Origin: Glandiceps talaboti
Lineage: Eukaryota; Hemichordata; Enteropneusta; Spengelidae
Assembly: GCF_964340395.1 (NCBI RefSeq)
Contig: NC_135558.1
Coordinates: forward strand, 24,050,564-24,114,563
DNA length: 64,000 bases
Direction: 5' to 3'
Part shown: positions 36,906 to 48,390 of the stretch, piece after piece
How positions within the stretch are numbered: the stretch's first letter is position 1
Layout of the letters: each line of letters begins with the position of its first letter
The notes under the pieces: model-generated
The model's input: only the letters and a program-made list of their open reading frames with translations
Told to the model about the DNA's origin: nothing
Database searches by the model: none
Made by a program: the position numbers and the translations under genes

Positions 36906-39180
36906 AAAAAGGGATACAAAGGGTGAAAAATGGCATTTTTTGTGTATTTTTAGCATTTTTACAGCACCTCTTTTGCCTGGATCGGCTGGCATATTTGTCA
37001 TTCTGTCATTCTTGTAAGGCCCTCTAGTAAATGTTTAGATTATCAATATGGCACGTCCTTGATTGTATGGTGTAGAAAACCATTTAAGTATGACACGTGT
37101 CAAACCTCTACCAGAATGTGATACTATGTAGCTAGGTTAAGGGGTCGTAAACAATAGACACTACACTGCGCATTGTCCTTTCACTATCGTGTTCTTTAGT
37201 GACGTATACCACATGCTATGCTTAAGCTAAATGCTCAAAGAAATCATTATTTTACCAAGATTTACCGCTCTATATCAAAATGTTTTGTTCAGTAGGTAAG
37301 ATAAAGAAGGTAAGAGCAAGCATGAAGGCTCTGTCTGAGCTAGCATCTAAGAAAAGTAAGGAAAAGTCATCGAGGACTCTGATACCTTCATCAGAGAGAA
37401 ACATGCTACAAGAACATACAACACCAACAAGCTCTAGAACTTGAAGTGAAAGAGAAACTCTAACACCCAGTAAGTGTTACATCAAACTCATATACACATA
37501 GTAAAATCATGATTTTCATTCAATAGTTTTGTACAAATAAACATGTCTTCTATCAAATTAGTTAGTTTTTGGTAGTCGTGTCTTTGCTGACATGACGTAC
37601 ATGTACGTGCCCCTGTCCACATACACATATCTGTAAATTGCTGTTGTTGGCATTCATTTCACTTAGAATAACATGATAAATATGTCTTTAATTTTTCACG
37701 AATGTTATTCAATGTTTGCTATTGCTATCAGACAATAGTTTAAATAATATTGATATCGACAGACGTCATTGACAAACAAATTTACCACTAGACAAAAACT
37801 TGACTCGATTGGTATATTGCTACCACGTAGTAGTACGCACAACTTCAGAGCAACTCGCTGTACCCGAAGGCCGGCCCGATCGGGGGAGGGGTACATGTGG
37901 AAGCACATGTCATGTGACTGTTTGTGATTGTTTTTGGTAAATACAGATGGATTTTGTAAGTAGGACAAGTTTAAATTCATCATCAAAAAGCTTTACGCCA
38001 TTCATACTTTCAAGGGGTGTGGATAAAAATCATTGAAAAATCTGGAACACATGAAATCCCATACTTGTACATGTAAGTACAGTGAGGTCACCAGAAGTAC
38101 CGTACTTAGACTGACTCTCGCACTTTTGACTCGCAATTATGAAGTTAGTTTGCAGTCAATTTACCTAATACTGTCAAAAAACTGAGTAATGTGTCCCACA
38201 TGATGAAATATTTTGCCATCCATCAAATAATGTTTGCGTTTTCAAATTTGTGTTACGATCAACCTAAATATGAATCATTTAATGTGTAAACGTGTAACCT
38301 TTGGGCTACTAATTGTGCAACGTGACATTTTGTACTAAAAGATGATAACACGGTAGTATATTCGTTGTTTTCATATCCAATGACAGTTTCATTTGCAAAT
38401 TGTTTTAAAGTGGTGTTTTGAAATGCCATCAAATTATTATTAGTATTTGAAGTTTCGAAGGACTTTACATATAGAATTAGGCATGGATGAATTCTCATTT
38501 CCCTCGTAGATGGCGTATCAAAGCCCATAGCTACACAGAAAACTCTCCAATGTTGGAATATTTTATCCGTGTGTAGTGCCTGTAATTATGAATGGACTTA
38601 TTTTTGCGTGTGAAAAATTGTTTCTAGTGACTGCTTTGAGGTTTTTATGAAGTTTTTATATACATATTCAACTGACGCCCTAGCCTTTACCGCCACCTTA
38701 AGAGACATTTTGTATAAAGAACGTTTTTCAAGGTTGTGGTATGGAGCATTTTGAATCACCTTTAAACTGAGTCTCTAAATGTACATGCATAACACTTTTT
38801 GATTGATGCACTAAATATTGAGTTTTACACTGCACGTAACTACAAATATGGCTGTCATCCAGTCAACTGCATACGCCACAAACAAATTGATGTGCATATG
38901 ACCATATGGTGTCACCTTTGTGCCAGGTTTGATTGAAAGTGGATATTACATTGTACATGTCAGAGATAGATGTAAAGACACATAGATAGACAGATAAAAG
39001 CCTAATATACGATTCCTCCCATCAGAAACTAAAGTTAACTGACGATTTTATCATTTCAGGACCATTAGCTTGCAACAGTTCAAAAGAATAAATGTAAGAA
39101 TCAATTATGATGATGAAAAGAAATAGAAGGTAGACAGGAATGATTGTTACCTCCAAGGTCAAATTATAAATGGTAACAAT
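36906..39180. other. Intron 5 unique sequence
   Basis: Mostly unique AT-rich DNA. One plus-strand frame at 37281-37444 reads MFCSVGKIKKVRASMKALSE then LASKKSKEKSSRTLIPSSER and stops. It looks compositionally coding (basic, Ser-rich) and is followed by CACCCAG|TAAGTGTT, but I recognise no family and it may be chance. Nothing else was found. Confidence 0.4.
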
Positions 39181-39204
39181 GCCAGCCAAATTAATTTTGG
39201 TTCT

Positions 39205-39325
39205 TAATAGCATTTTAAATACATACATTGACAAGCCTTCTACATACAGACCCATAGCATTTTAAATACTTATGTTGGCAAGTCTTCTACATACAGATAT
39301 ACATGTAGTATTTTAAATACTTACG
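39205..39325 (-). repeat. Two decayed tandem copies of the 3' end of exon 5 and its donor
   Basis: Exon 5 ends (minus) TATGTAGAAGGCTTGTCAAC|gtaagtatttaaaa. The intron just downstream repeats TATGTAGAAGACTTGCCAAC-ATAAGTATTT (39261-39290) and TATGTAGAAGGCTTGTCAAT-GTATGTATTT (39214-39245). Both pseudo-donors have lost the consensus (AACATAAG and AATGTATG). Confidence 0.85.
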
Positions 39326-39377
39326 TTGACAAGCCTTCTACATACGGACCCAAAATAGGATGTTCACGTACTCTAAG
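39325..39377 (-). CDS. KIF14: KIF14-like exon 5: LRVREHP...GPYVEGLS
   Basis: This is a 53-base exon with acceptor ccattgcag and donor AAC|gtaagt. It encodes LRVREHPILGPYVEGLS plus two bases of a Thr codon. LRVREHP.YGPYVE.L is the kinesin-3 motif preceding helix alpha 3. The exon starts in phase 0 and ends in phase 2, and the next exon restores the frame. Its 3' half and donor are duplicated in the intron just downstream, at 39205-39325. Confidence 0.88.
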
Positions 39378-39616
39378 CTGCAATGGAAGTACAATACATT
39401 GCTAAGCTAGTTTTTCCAAATTATGTTCTTTGTATAAAGTTTTCAAACAATTTTCAAAATAGTGAGATTAAGCACTTCTTACAGAACAAGACAACAAGGA
39501 GAAACAATGTCTCATTTTCGTCTCATTCTCATAATGTTAAAAGTAATTAATCGACACTTCTTAGACTTGCAATTTTGATAACTAGTTCCTTCTCTTCTTC
39601 CATATTAACATACTAG

Positions 39617-40425
39617 TATATTGATATTGACAGGAATTGACAGGCCCACAACCAGTAATTAACATATATTAATATTGACAGGAATTGACAGGCCCACAAC
39701 CAGTAATTGACATATATTAATATTGACAGGAATTGACAGGCCCACAACCAGTAATTGACATATATTAATATTGACAGGAATTGACAGGCCCACAACCAGT
39801 AATTAACATATATTAATATTGACAGCAATTGACAGGCCCACAACCAGTAATTAACATATATTAATATTGACAGTAATTGACATATATTAATATTGACAGG
39901 AATTGACAGGCCCACAACCAGTAATTGACATATATTAATATTCACAGGAATTGACAGGCCCACAACCAGTAATTAACATATATTAATATTGACAGCAATT
40001 GACAGGCCCACAACCAGTAATTAACATATATTAATATTGACAGCATTTGACAGGCCCACAACCAGTAATTAACATATATTAATATTGACAGCAATTGACA
40101 GGCCCACAACCAGTAATTAACATATATCAATATTGACAGGAATTGACAGGCCCACAACCAGTAATTAACATATATTAATATTGACAGCAATTGACAGGCG
40201 CACAACCAGTAATTGACATATATTAATATTGACAGCAATTGACAGGCCCACAACCAGTAATTAACATATATCAATATTGACAGCAATTGACAGGCCCAAA
40301 ACCAGTAATTAACATATATCAATATTGACAGCAATTGACAGGCCCACAACCAGTAATTAACATATATTAATATTGACAGCAATTGACAGGCCCACAACCA
40401 GTAATTAACATATATTAATATCAAT
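39617..40425. repeat. 48-bp minisatellite, about 17 units (intron 4)
   Basis: The unit is GGCCCACAACCAGTAATTAA, CATATATTAATATTGACAGC, AATTGACA. Variants are AATTGACATA for AATTAACATA, CAGGAATT for CAGCAATT, and a short unit near 39860. Open minus-strand frames (NYWLWACQ...) of 116 and 169 codons follow from the 48-bp period. It ends exactly at a family A element start. Confidence 0.95.
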
Positions 40426-40655
40426 ATAGCGCCAATGGCATCGTAGCACAACTGTACAGTTTTTTTGTTTGTGTTTATCTGGTTGCCTATCCAGCTCTGC
40501 AGTTACCTTTACCATTATCACATGCAATCATTTGGCTGTTTGTTAGAGGCTGTTGTTAAAGTCTTGTTGCTAGGCATCTTTGCATTCACCTTTTGGTTGT
40601 TTATCCATTCACCTAATGAGCTCTGCTATTACCTTGGTGATGTCTCAGATTACTA
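40426..40655 (+). mobile_element. Family A element, truncated copy
   Basis: Starts ATAGCGCCAATGGCATCGTA then GCACAACTG and keeps only the first 230 bases of the family, diverging after TTTTGGTTGTTTATCCATTC. Unique sequence follows to 41090. Confidence 0.65.
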
Positions 40656-41090
40656 AAAGAACAGATAAGCAGCATGGCTTTTCCCTTGGTGTCATGGTGT
40701 CACTTATTTACTTTAACAATAATCTTTAATCCTAATTAGGAGTTCATTGTTTACATTTGTATGTGCAAAGTCACAATGTTACGTTTAATCATGTAAACTA
40801 CCGCGTTGTTTGGTCCCAAGATACGTCCAAACCGGATGTTTACAGTCTGTCAGACATCTCAAAATGTGTTCTTCTTTGTGTGTGTACTAATAGTGTGCAT
40901 TTGCACCGTAGTTGTATCAAGTTACCAAACCCATTTGTTGACATGGATTTTGATGGTGAAATATAGATTTTGATGACTTTGAATGGAATGAATTTTAGGA
41001 ACTGACCTTTATGACTCCAAGAACAAGGACAACAATTATTATCAAAATATGATAAAAAATGCAAGACCGAATAAGCAGTGAAGAAAAAAA

Positions 41091-42755
41091 TAGCACCAGT
41101 TGCATAGTGGCGCAACTGTACAGTTTTTTTCTTTATTTTGCCTATCCACCTGTACCATATATGCCATCATATGGCTGTTGCAATGGGTGTGGTCTTGTTG
41201 CTAGGTATATACAATGTATGCATATATGTATATATTTTGAATGTTCTATCAATTCCTGTTATCTTTGCAATATTCACCACCATTTGGCTGTTGCAATGGG
41301 CATGGTTTTGTTTCCAGTTATATTTGCATACATTTTTTTAATGTTTACATGTATTTGCTTGTCTATTAATCTGTTACTTTTACCATGTAAATGCACACCA
41401 TCATTTGGCTGTTGCCAGAGCCAGTTTTGTAAAAATGTTTTTAACAACAACTTCAGATACAGAATAACACCTCCAAAAACATTCCCAAGTTTCAGCCCAA
41501 TTCATCATGTAGTTTTTATACCTAATTTCCATATTGTTGGTGGTGTGATCATGTTGTAAATACACATTCTCCATATAATTAATAGGCATGCCCATCAAAT
41601 TTCATCCTGATCTGCTCAGTAGTTTTGATTGAAAGATTTTTCAGCAAAACAAGTCATTGAGAATGACATAGTCTCCGCTATAATTGGGTTTTAAGGAAAT
41701 ATCACTACTCTGATCACGCAACAACATTTGTGAACCTAAAACAAACAGACTTAGATATGTTGTGTGTGCTTGTTGGACATGGAATATGCCTCCAACAATA
41801 AAGGATTGGTTGGGTATGGGGGATCATATCACGATGAAAATGGAGTCTGAGTTATGGCTTTGGACATGGAAAATTCACAAACAAAATGGCTGCCAGGCAG
41901 CCATATTGGATCGTATCACGACGAAAATGGATATGCACATGTATGTCATAGAACACTGTAATAATACCAACTTTGAATGAGATCTGTTCAAGCATGTCTG
42001 AGTTATGGTTTTGGACATGAAAATTCACAAACAAAATGGCTGCTAGGCGGCCTTATTGGATCGTATCATGACAACAATGAATATGCAGATGTATGTCATA
42101 GAACACTGTCCTAATACCAACTCTGAATGATATCTGTTAAAGCATGTCTGAGTTATGGCTCTAGACAGGGAAAATTCGCAAACAAAATGGTTGCTAGGCG
42201 GCCATATTGGATCGTATCATAAAACAAATTGATGTGCATATGTATGCCATAGTATGTTGCCCCTGTACCAAGTTTGAAAAAAATCGGTCCAGGCATCTCC
42301 AAGAAACAGCTGCGGACGGACGGACAGACGCACGGATGCACGGAACCCAATCCATAAGTCCCCGTTCCAGACTTCGTCCGCGGGGACTAATGACACATGT
42401 TTAGCCCTAATTTGCATATTACTGTTGGAATTATCATGTCATGAACAATTCTTGATCTCCGCACCCCTAAAAACATTTCTACCAAATTTCAGACCAATCT
42501 ACTCTGTAGTTTTTTAATTTAAGTTTTTTGACGAAAAAGGAAATTTTTTGACCCAAATCACACACCTGTGATGTGACCATTTTGCTTTGAACAATTTTCC
42601 AATTGGACACCAAAAGTAATGTCCCCACCAAATACCAAGGCAATCGGTTTGGCAGTTTTTGAGTTTGTCATCCACACACATACAGACAGACAGACAGACA
42701 GACAGACACCAAACCATGCCTATGCACTACTGAACCTTATTAGTTCAGTTGTGCT
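41091..42755 (+). mobile_element. Family A element containing a nested family F element
   Basis: It starts TAGCACCAGTTGCATAGTGG and ends TAGTTCAGTTGTGCT. After AGATTTTTCAGCAAAA at 41649 it is broken by a family F insertion and resumes at about 42391 with GACACATGTTTAGCCCTAAT, which is contiguous in uninterrupted copies (compare 14580 and 18445). This dates family F after family A at this locus. Confidence 0.82.
41650..42390 (+). mobile_element. Family F element nested in family A
   Basis: Starts CAAGTCATTGAGAATGACAT then AGTCTCCGC and ends GACTTCGTCCGCGGGGACTA-A. Internal modules include ACAAAATGGCTGCCAGGCAG-CC and GTACCAAGTTTGAAAAAAAT. The exact target duplication cannot be fixed because ATGACA occurs on both sides of the TAGTC/GACTA termini yet belongs to all copies on the left. 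Confidence 0.75.
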
Positions 42756-42837
42756 GAAAAAAAAAAATCATGATTTTCAAGACCAATGTACATGTACATT
42801 TCAAAATCAACTATTTTCAAATTACAAAATTACTTAC

Positions 42838-42936
42838 GGTAGCTTTCTTCTTTCCTTTGTCTTTTGAAGATGCCAACAGATCATGTATTTTTTCATTGTA
42901 AATTTCAAAGTAACTAATCTCAGTATTGAAAATTAC
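42838..42936 (-). CDS. KIF14: KIF14-like exon 4: motor strand with YNEKIHDLL
   Basis: The acceptor is atcattcacag and the donor is ACC|gtaagt; both ends are phase 0. The 33 codons include NTEISYFEIYNEKIHDLLA followed by SSKDKGKKKAT. The EISYFEIYNEKIHDLL block is a strong kinesin signature (S.FEIYNE.I.DLL). The lysine-rich end sits where KIF14 has a charged loop before LRVREHP. Confidence 0.9.
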
Positions 42937-43070
42937 CTGTGAATGATAAAAGAAAGATGTGTATTATGTACATGTCATGTATACATACATGTAGTCTGTA
43001 AAGTACGCCATGAAGGGGCCCCCTCAAACATTTGCCAACCCCTCCCACCCATCCATTATTTTGTCCGAGG

Positions 43071-43640
43071 CACACTTTGACAATAATATGGCTATTTGAC
43101 CTTGACCTTGAAGATGGAGGTCAAGGTCAAAAATCAATGTGCCATTACACAGCTCATGATTGGTAACATGGGTGAAGACACTTTAATGATGTCTCTAGCT
43201 GTTAAACTTCAAGAGTTATCGGCCAAAATGTGAATATTTATGACAAATATGGCCACCATTTTGCTGTTATTGTTGGGGTTGTGAAACGAAGTGATGTGTA
43301 TATGCAGACTATAGCATCTGACATTTGTACAAGGTTTGGTTGAAATCAATCCATGCATATCAGAGATATACATACACACTTTGACAATGATATGGCTATT
43401 TGACCTTGAAGATGTAGGTCACGGTCAAAAGTCAATGTGCCATTAAAAAGCTCATGATTGATAACATGAGTGAAGAACATTGAATGAGGTCTCTATCTGT
43501 TAAACTTCAAGAGTTATTGGGCAAAGTGTGATTATTTACGACAAATGTGGCCACCATTTCGCTGTTGTCGCGAGGGTTGTAAAACCAAGTGATGTGAAGG
43601 ACAGATGAACAGAGCCTAACGTAGTAGCCACCATTTGGCT
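43071..43640. repeat. Two tandem ~302-bp units with GACCTTGACCTTGAAGATG (intron 3)
   Basis: Copies start at about 43071 and 43373 with ACACTTTGACAATAATATGG then CTATTTGACCTTGA. They share GTTAAACTTCAAGAGTTAT and ATGTGGCCACCATTT. This is a dispersed-repeat type, not a gene. The rest of intron 3 (43640-44289) shows no gene; ACCACTGAGCAGATTGGCCT near 44032 resembles the phrasing of other dispersed elements here. Confidence 0.65.
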
Positions 43641-44289
43641 TTGCACTTTGGGGGCTAATTATGCAAGCCACTCCCACCAGTACAGACTACAATGCACACA
43701 CACCTTTCATTATAAAGTGCAGCCATTCTACATTACATTTTAATTACAAAACTTAGCTAAATATGCAACTGAGCAATTAATTGACACAAGACTTTGAAAT
43801 GTCTTTCTGTACTGCCGTACCTTTGTGTAATCAATATCTTTAGCAAGTTCAATTGAATTCGGCACAGTCCTGGCTATATATACCTTATTGCAAAAGTTCA
43901 CTGAATGGTCGCGGCCACTTTTTTAATGATACGTCCCCTGAGATGGGTTCCTGCCAAAATTAGCATTAATTATGCCCATTTAAACTCATGAAAGAAACTG
44001 TCCACAGCTTGTTAAAAGTCTTTAATTCCAAAACCACTGAGCAGATTGGCCTGACATTTGATGATGATGCATCTGGGGTGTATAGATGAACAAATATCTA
44101 ATAACACTTTGTAATGTGAAATGCATATTGTCTAAAACTACAGAACAAAATCCAGTAAAATATGTCTCACTTATGACCTTATCATAATCTGTAAATCAGA
44201 AATGTAAGAACTTTGCCGTAATGTACCAACCATGTGATTGTGACTTAAACTACTTTCATTTAATTTTCAATTTCCAGTGTGATACTTAC

Positions 44290-44377
44290 ATCATCTTCAG
44301 CAGCAGTTTCAATTTTTGAAAATAATTCTTCACTGAATCTGGGTACAATACCAGGGTTATCGCTCTGACCCATGATA
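44290..44377 (-). CDS. KIF14: KIF14-like exon 3: motor segment after the P-loop
   Basis: The acceptor is atatttcag. The first base completes the Ser codon from exon 2, then come IMGQSDNPGIVPRF and SEELFSKIETAAEDD, matching the kinesin pattern (M)MG...PGIIPRF.EDLF. The donor GAT|gtaagt is strong and the exon ends in phase 0. It is only 88 bases long and was placed by splice sites and protein similarity, because no long open frame marks it. Confidence 0.88.
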
Positions 44378-44585
44378 CTGAAATATACAATGTAAGCAAC
44401 CTTTTTAGCTGGTAGTCACTTTGACTACCACTTTTTAAAACTGGTAGTCGACAGGGTAATCATTATTTTTTTCCCCCACATTTAATAATTTATGCATAAG
44501 AAAACATTAAGTAATAAGTGTTCTGATAACACGAATGAAATTAGTGACATTCATATTATGCAAACACTTGACCTGTCCTAAAATA

Positions 44586-45375
44586 CTAGTATCCTACTTG
44601 TATCATAGTATCCGATAGTAAGTAAATATCATATAAAGTATAAAGTATTACATCATCCGATAGTAAGTAAATATCATATCAAGTATAAAGTATTACATCA
44701 TCCGATAGTAAGTAAATATCATATCAAGTATAAAGTATTACATCATCCGATAGTAAGTAAATATCATATCAAGTATAAAGTATTACATCATCCGATAGTA
44801 AGTAAATATCATATCAAGTATAAAGTATTACATCATCCGATAGTAAGTAAATATCATATCCAGTATAAAGTATTACATCATCCGATAGTAAGTAAATATC
44901 ATATCAAGTATAAAGTATTACATCATCCGATAGTAAGTAAATATCATATCAAGTATAAAGTATTACATCATCCGATAGTAAGTAAATATCATATCAAGTA
45001 TAAAGTATTACATCATCCGATAGTAAGTAAATATCATATCAAGTATAAAGTATTACATCATCCGATAGTAAGTAAATATCATATCAAGTATAAAGTATTA
45101 CATCATCCGATAGTAAGTAAATATCATATCAAGTATAAAGTATTACATCATCCGATAGTAAGTAAATATCATATCAAGTATAAAGTATTACATCATCCGA
45201 TAGTAAGTAAATATCATATCAAGTATAAAGTATTACATCATCCGATAGTAAGTAAATATCATATCAAGTATAAAGTATTACATCATCCGATAGTAAGTAA
45301 ATATCATATCAAGTATAAAGTATTACATCATCCGATAGTAAGTAAATATCATATCCAGTATAAAGTATTACATCA
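44586..45375. repeat. 45-bp minisatellite, about 17 nearly identical units (intron 2)
   Basis: The unit is TCCGATAGTAAGTAAATATC, ATATCAAGTATAAAGTATTA, CATCA. Only two units differ visibly (ATATCCAGTAT near 44858 and 45354), plus the first unit. This is far more homogeneous than other arrays in the window, suggesting recent expansion or gene-conversion-like homogenisation. Confidence 0.96.
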
Positions 45376-45445
45376 TCGGATTAATTCAAGTATTAGATCA
45401 CAGGCTTAATTCAAGTATTAGATCAGCAGCTTAATTCAAGTATTA
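45376..45445. repeat. 25-bp minisatellite, left remnant
   Basis: Two to three units of TTAATTCAAGTATTAGATCA-CAGGC abut the 45-bp array, then are cut at TTCAAGTATTA by a transposon. The same array continues at 47384. Confidence 0.9.
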
Positions 45446-46578
45446 GGCTGCTTTCACAAAAACTTGTTGGGGGGGGGGGGGGGGATTTGAAAATATATGG
45501 ATAGTGTGTGTGTGGGGGGGGGGGGGGGGTACCTGAAAAAATGTTATGGGTTGTAGGGGGGTACCTGAAAATAAATTGACATCATGACTTTCCAAACATG
45601 GGAAAGTAAGCTTTTAAAATGTTGGTATTCTTTTTCCAACAACAACAACAACAACAACAACAGCAGCTACAAACAACAGTTGCTCACAAGTTAGTTAAAT
45701 GAAAAACAAAAACAGTCAAAGTTTAATTTTCTTTTAATAAACTGTTAATGTAATGATAAATTGAAATGGGTGAATTGAGTGGTACAGATTGTTTTTGTCT
45801 GAAAATACCAGTGTCTTTCATATACACTACTATCTACTGAAATTTGGTTCACCTTAATGTGTGAAATTACCTTTACACTGTACTGAAAATATTCTTTGTG
45901 ACATGACTGTGTTTTGGTTTGTGGTTATCACAATGATATGTAACTTTTTCATGTAAATTCTTACTAGTATTAAATGACAGACAAATATGACAGACAACAT
46001 TTTACATTTGCAGCTCTTGGAAGTTAAAAAAAAAAAAAGAGTTGGAAAAGGTTCATCTCAGCCTGCCATCAAAATGTAAAAGATGCACCTGCACTAAAAC
46101 ATACTTGACAAGTATCAAAAACTTCTGTGCAAGGTATTTTTTCATCCTATAGATATGACTATAATTTTCAACATAAACTTTTAATAACACATTCTAAATA
46201 TTTCCTAAAATTAGCATATTGGCAACATCTGCTACATGTGAAACAGAAGACAATATCTCACAAGCTGAGTTAACAGAGAAAAGTAAAATAAGTTTTTTGC
46301 ACATACTTTTCAACTTTGCATGAATATACTATTACTTGTAAATATAAAGATAAATAAATAAACTTTGACATAACTCTCAATATAAAGTTACCCTAAAGAT
46401 ATATGGCAGGAATGAGGTAGTGAACTGAAACAATATGAGCAAATACTCCAATATAGTCTCAATAAACATTTTCATAAAGTAGTGTTTGCACAAACTGTGG
46501 AATTTTTTTGGAATGCTTAAAACATATCTCTGTAAAACATATCTGAATATATAAATATTTGAAGCAGCACATAATAAC

Positions 46579-46646
<68 letters not shown>

Positions 46647-47383
46647 ACAAACATACTCATTTAAAAAATTAACAAATAAATTATCTTTTCATGTCAATAT
46701 TGCACTAGGCATTGTCAGTCATAAATCATCATCATCCAAATCGTCGTCTTCTTTTTTTTTTCAGTGTTATTTAGACCAATTTGATTTCTTTTAGCACACA
46801 TTTAGGAGACTGAACTGGAACAATACAGTATAAAACTCTCTTTAGATAACATGTGCATCACAATATTTGCAAATACAACTAAAATGACATTCAACTGTAA
46901 CACTACTAGTATAATGTACTAATACAATATTGAACAGAAAACAAAGACTCGGTTGGTCTGCTGATCATTTTACAAGAGTTTTTCAAAGTGTAATTCATTT
47001 ACAACTATATGTTGTTTTTTGGAAAGGCAATGCACTGGTTAACATAACCTTTTGTTTTAACTGGTATTTATATATATACACACAATGTACAAATTGATTA
47101 TATATATAATGGACAAAGTTGGTATTAAGTGTATTATGTACACTTTTGTACTTGGTATGGAATGTTAACGCACAGGAAGAGTACTCCCAAAAAAATTTAT
47201 TCGGGTGGGGGGTACTTGAAAATTTATTTGGGGGGGGGGGGGGGGGGGGTTAATTCAAATATTTGGGGCTTTGGCAGGGGGGTACTTGAAAAATTTTGGA
47301 ATATGGCAGGGGGTACTTGAAAAAAAATTAGGGTTTTACAAAAAATCCCCCCCCCCCCCAAACAAGTTTTTGTGAAAGCAGCC
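45446..47383. mobile_element. PIF/Harbinger-like TIR element inside the 25-bp array
   Basis: Left end GGCTGCTTTCACAAAAACTT(GTTGGGGG...) at 45446; right end (...CCCCCAAAC)AAGTTTTTGTGAAAGCAGCC ending at 47383. TTA precedes and follows the element, a 3-bp target duplication typical of PIF/Harbinger. Subterminal GGGGGTACTTGAAAA motifs recur (near 45530, 45557, 47210, 47278, 47309), and an (AAT)n tract lies at 46568-46644. No transposase was seen in 1.94 kb, so it is non-autonomous. Confidence 0.88.
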
Positions 47384-47705
47384 TTAGATCATTGGATTAA
47401 TTCAAGTATTAAATCGCCGGCTTAATTCAAGTATTAGATCACTGGCTTAATTCAAGTATTAGATCACCGGCTTAATTCAAGTATTAGATCGCCAGCTTAA
47501 TTCAAGTATTAGATTGCCGGCTTAATTCAAGTGTTACATCGCCAGATTAATTCAAGTATTAGATCATCAAATAAATTCAAGTATTAGATCGCCAGATTAA
47601 TTCAAGTATTAGATCATCAAATAAATTCAAGTATTAGATCGCCAGATTAATTCAAGTATTAGATCATCAAATAAATTCAAGTATTAGATCGCCAGATTAT
47701 TTCAA
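47384..47705. repeat. 25-bp minisatellite, right block, about 13 units
   Basis: Units TTAATTCAAGTATTAGATCGCCAGA and AAATTCAAGTATTAGATCATCAAAT alternate toward the right end. It ends about 35 bases from the exon 2 donor. Together with 45376-45445 it was one array before the transposon inserted. Confidence 0.93.
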
Positions 47706-47738
47706 GACAGAACACATGATGTATATGAAATAAACTAC

Positions 47739-47993
47739 CTGTATGATTTGCCAGACCCAGTTTGTCCATATGCAAACAGACATGTGTTATATCCCTGGAA
47801 AGCACTGGAAAGCAATGGTCTAGCAAGTTTCTCATACACCATCTCCTGTCCTGCAAAGTGGATATCATTCTTCTTGAAAGACCAGAAACAATGATCATAA
47901 AAGAATGAATTGCTAGCACCAGTCTCTGATGTGACCACTGTTTTGTTTTCATCCATTAATACAGCTAACTTAGTATCACCACGATCAATCTCC
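47739..47993 (-). CDS. KIF14: KIF14-like exon 2: P-loop of the kinesin motor
   Basis: The acceptor is cctgtag and the first base completes the Arg codon of exon 1, giving [14 protein letters not shown]. The exon then encodes [28 protein letters not shown] and [16 protein letters not shown]. The last is the Walker A nucleotide-binding loop plus the kinesin FAYGQT hallmark. FWSF upstream of the P-loop is shared with KIF14 and other kinesin-3 relatives. The donor is ACAG|gtagtt. The split codon joined to exon 3 reads Ser, so the motor has GKSYS where vertebrate KIF14 has GKSYT, a conservative change. Confidence 0.93.
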
Positions 47994-48390
47994 CTACAGG
48001 TACAACAATGGGTAATGGAGTCAGTTCAACAAAGTTACAGGATAGTTTAAAACAAGTCTTCTCACAGACATAATAATACAACTGCATATACTTAAAAAAG
48101 TAGTACTATCAAACTAATTCAGTGTTCTCCCCAGATTGTTTTAATTGCAGGGTGGCTTATATGCATACATGTACATAGGCAATACATGTGCATACATACA
48201 TGTATGCAATTAACAGATCTATATCTCGCTATTTTTTAACATGATTGCACTAGTTGGTTATCATAGTTTTGGTAGGTTGGACCATACTTACTTTAAATGG
48301 CAAACTTGATGAAGTGAATAACCACTGTGCCATGCCACAGTGCTATAATACCAAACAGTACAAACAAACTGGGCAGATAGAAATTGTGGT

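Noticed and set aside
39613-40451. Frames reading NYWLWACQLLSILIYV as a membrane protein.
   Set aside because: 48-bp minisatellite in an intron; the hydrophobic pattern is a consequence of the repeat sequence.
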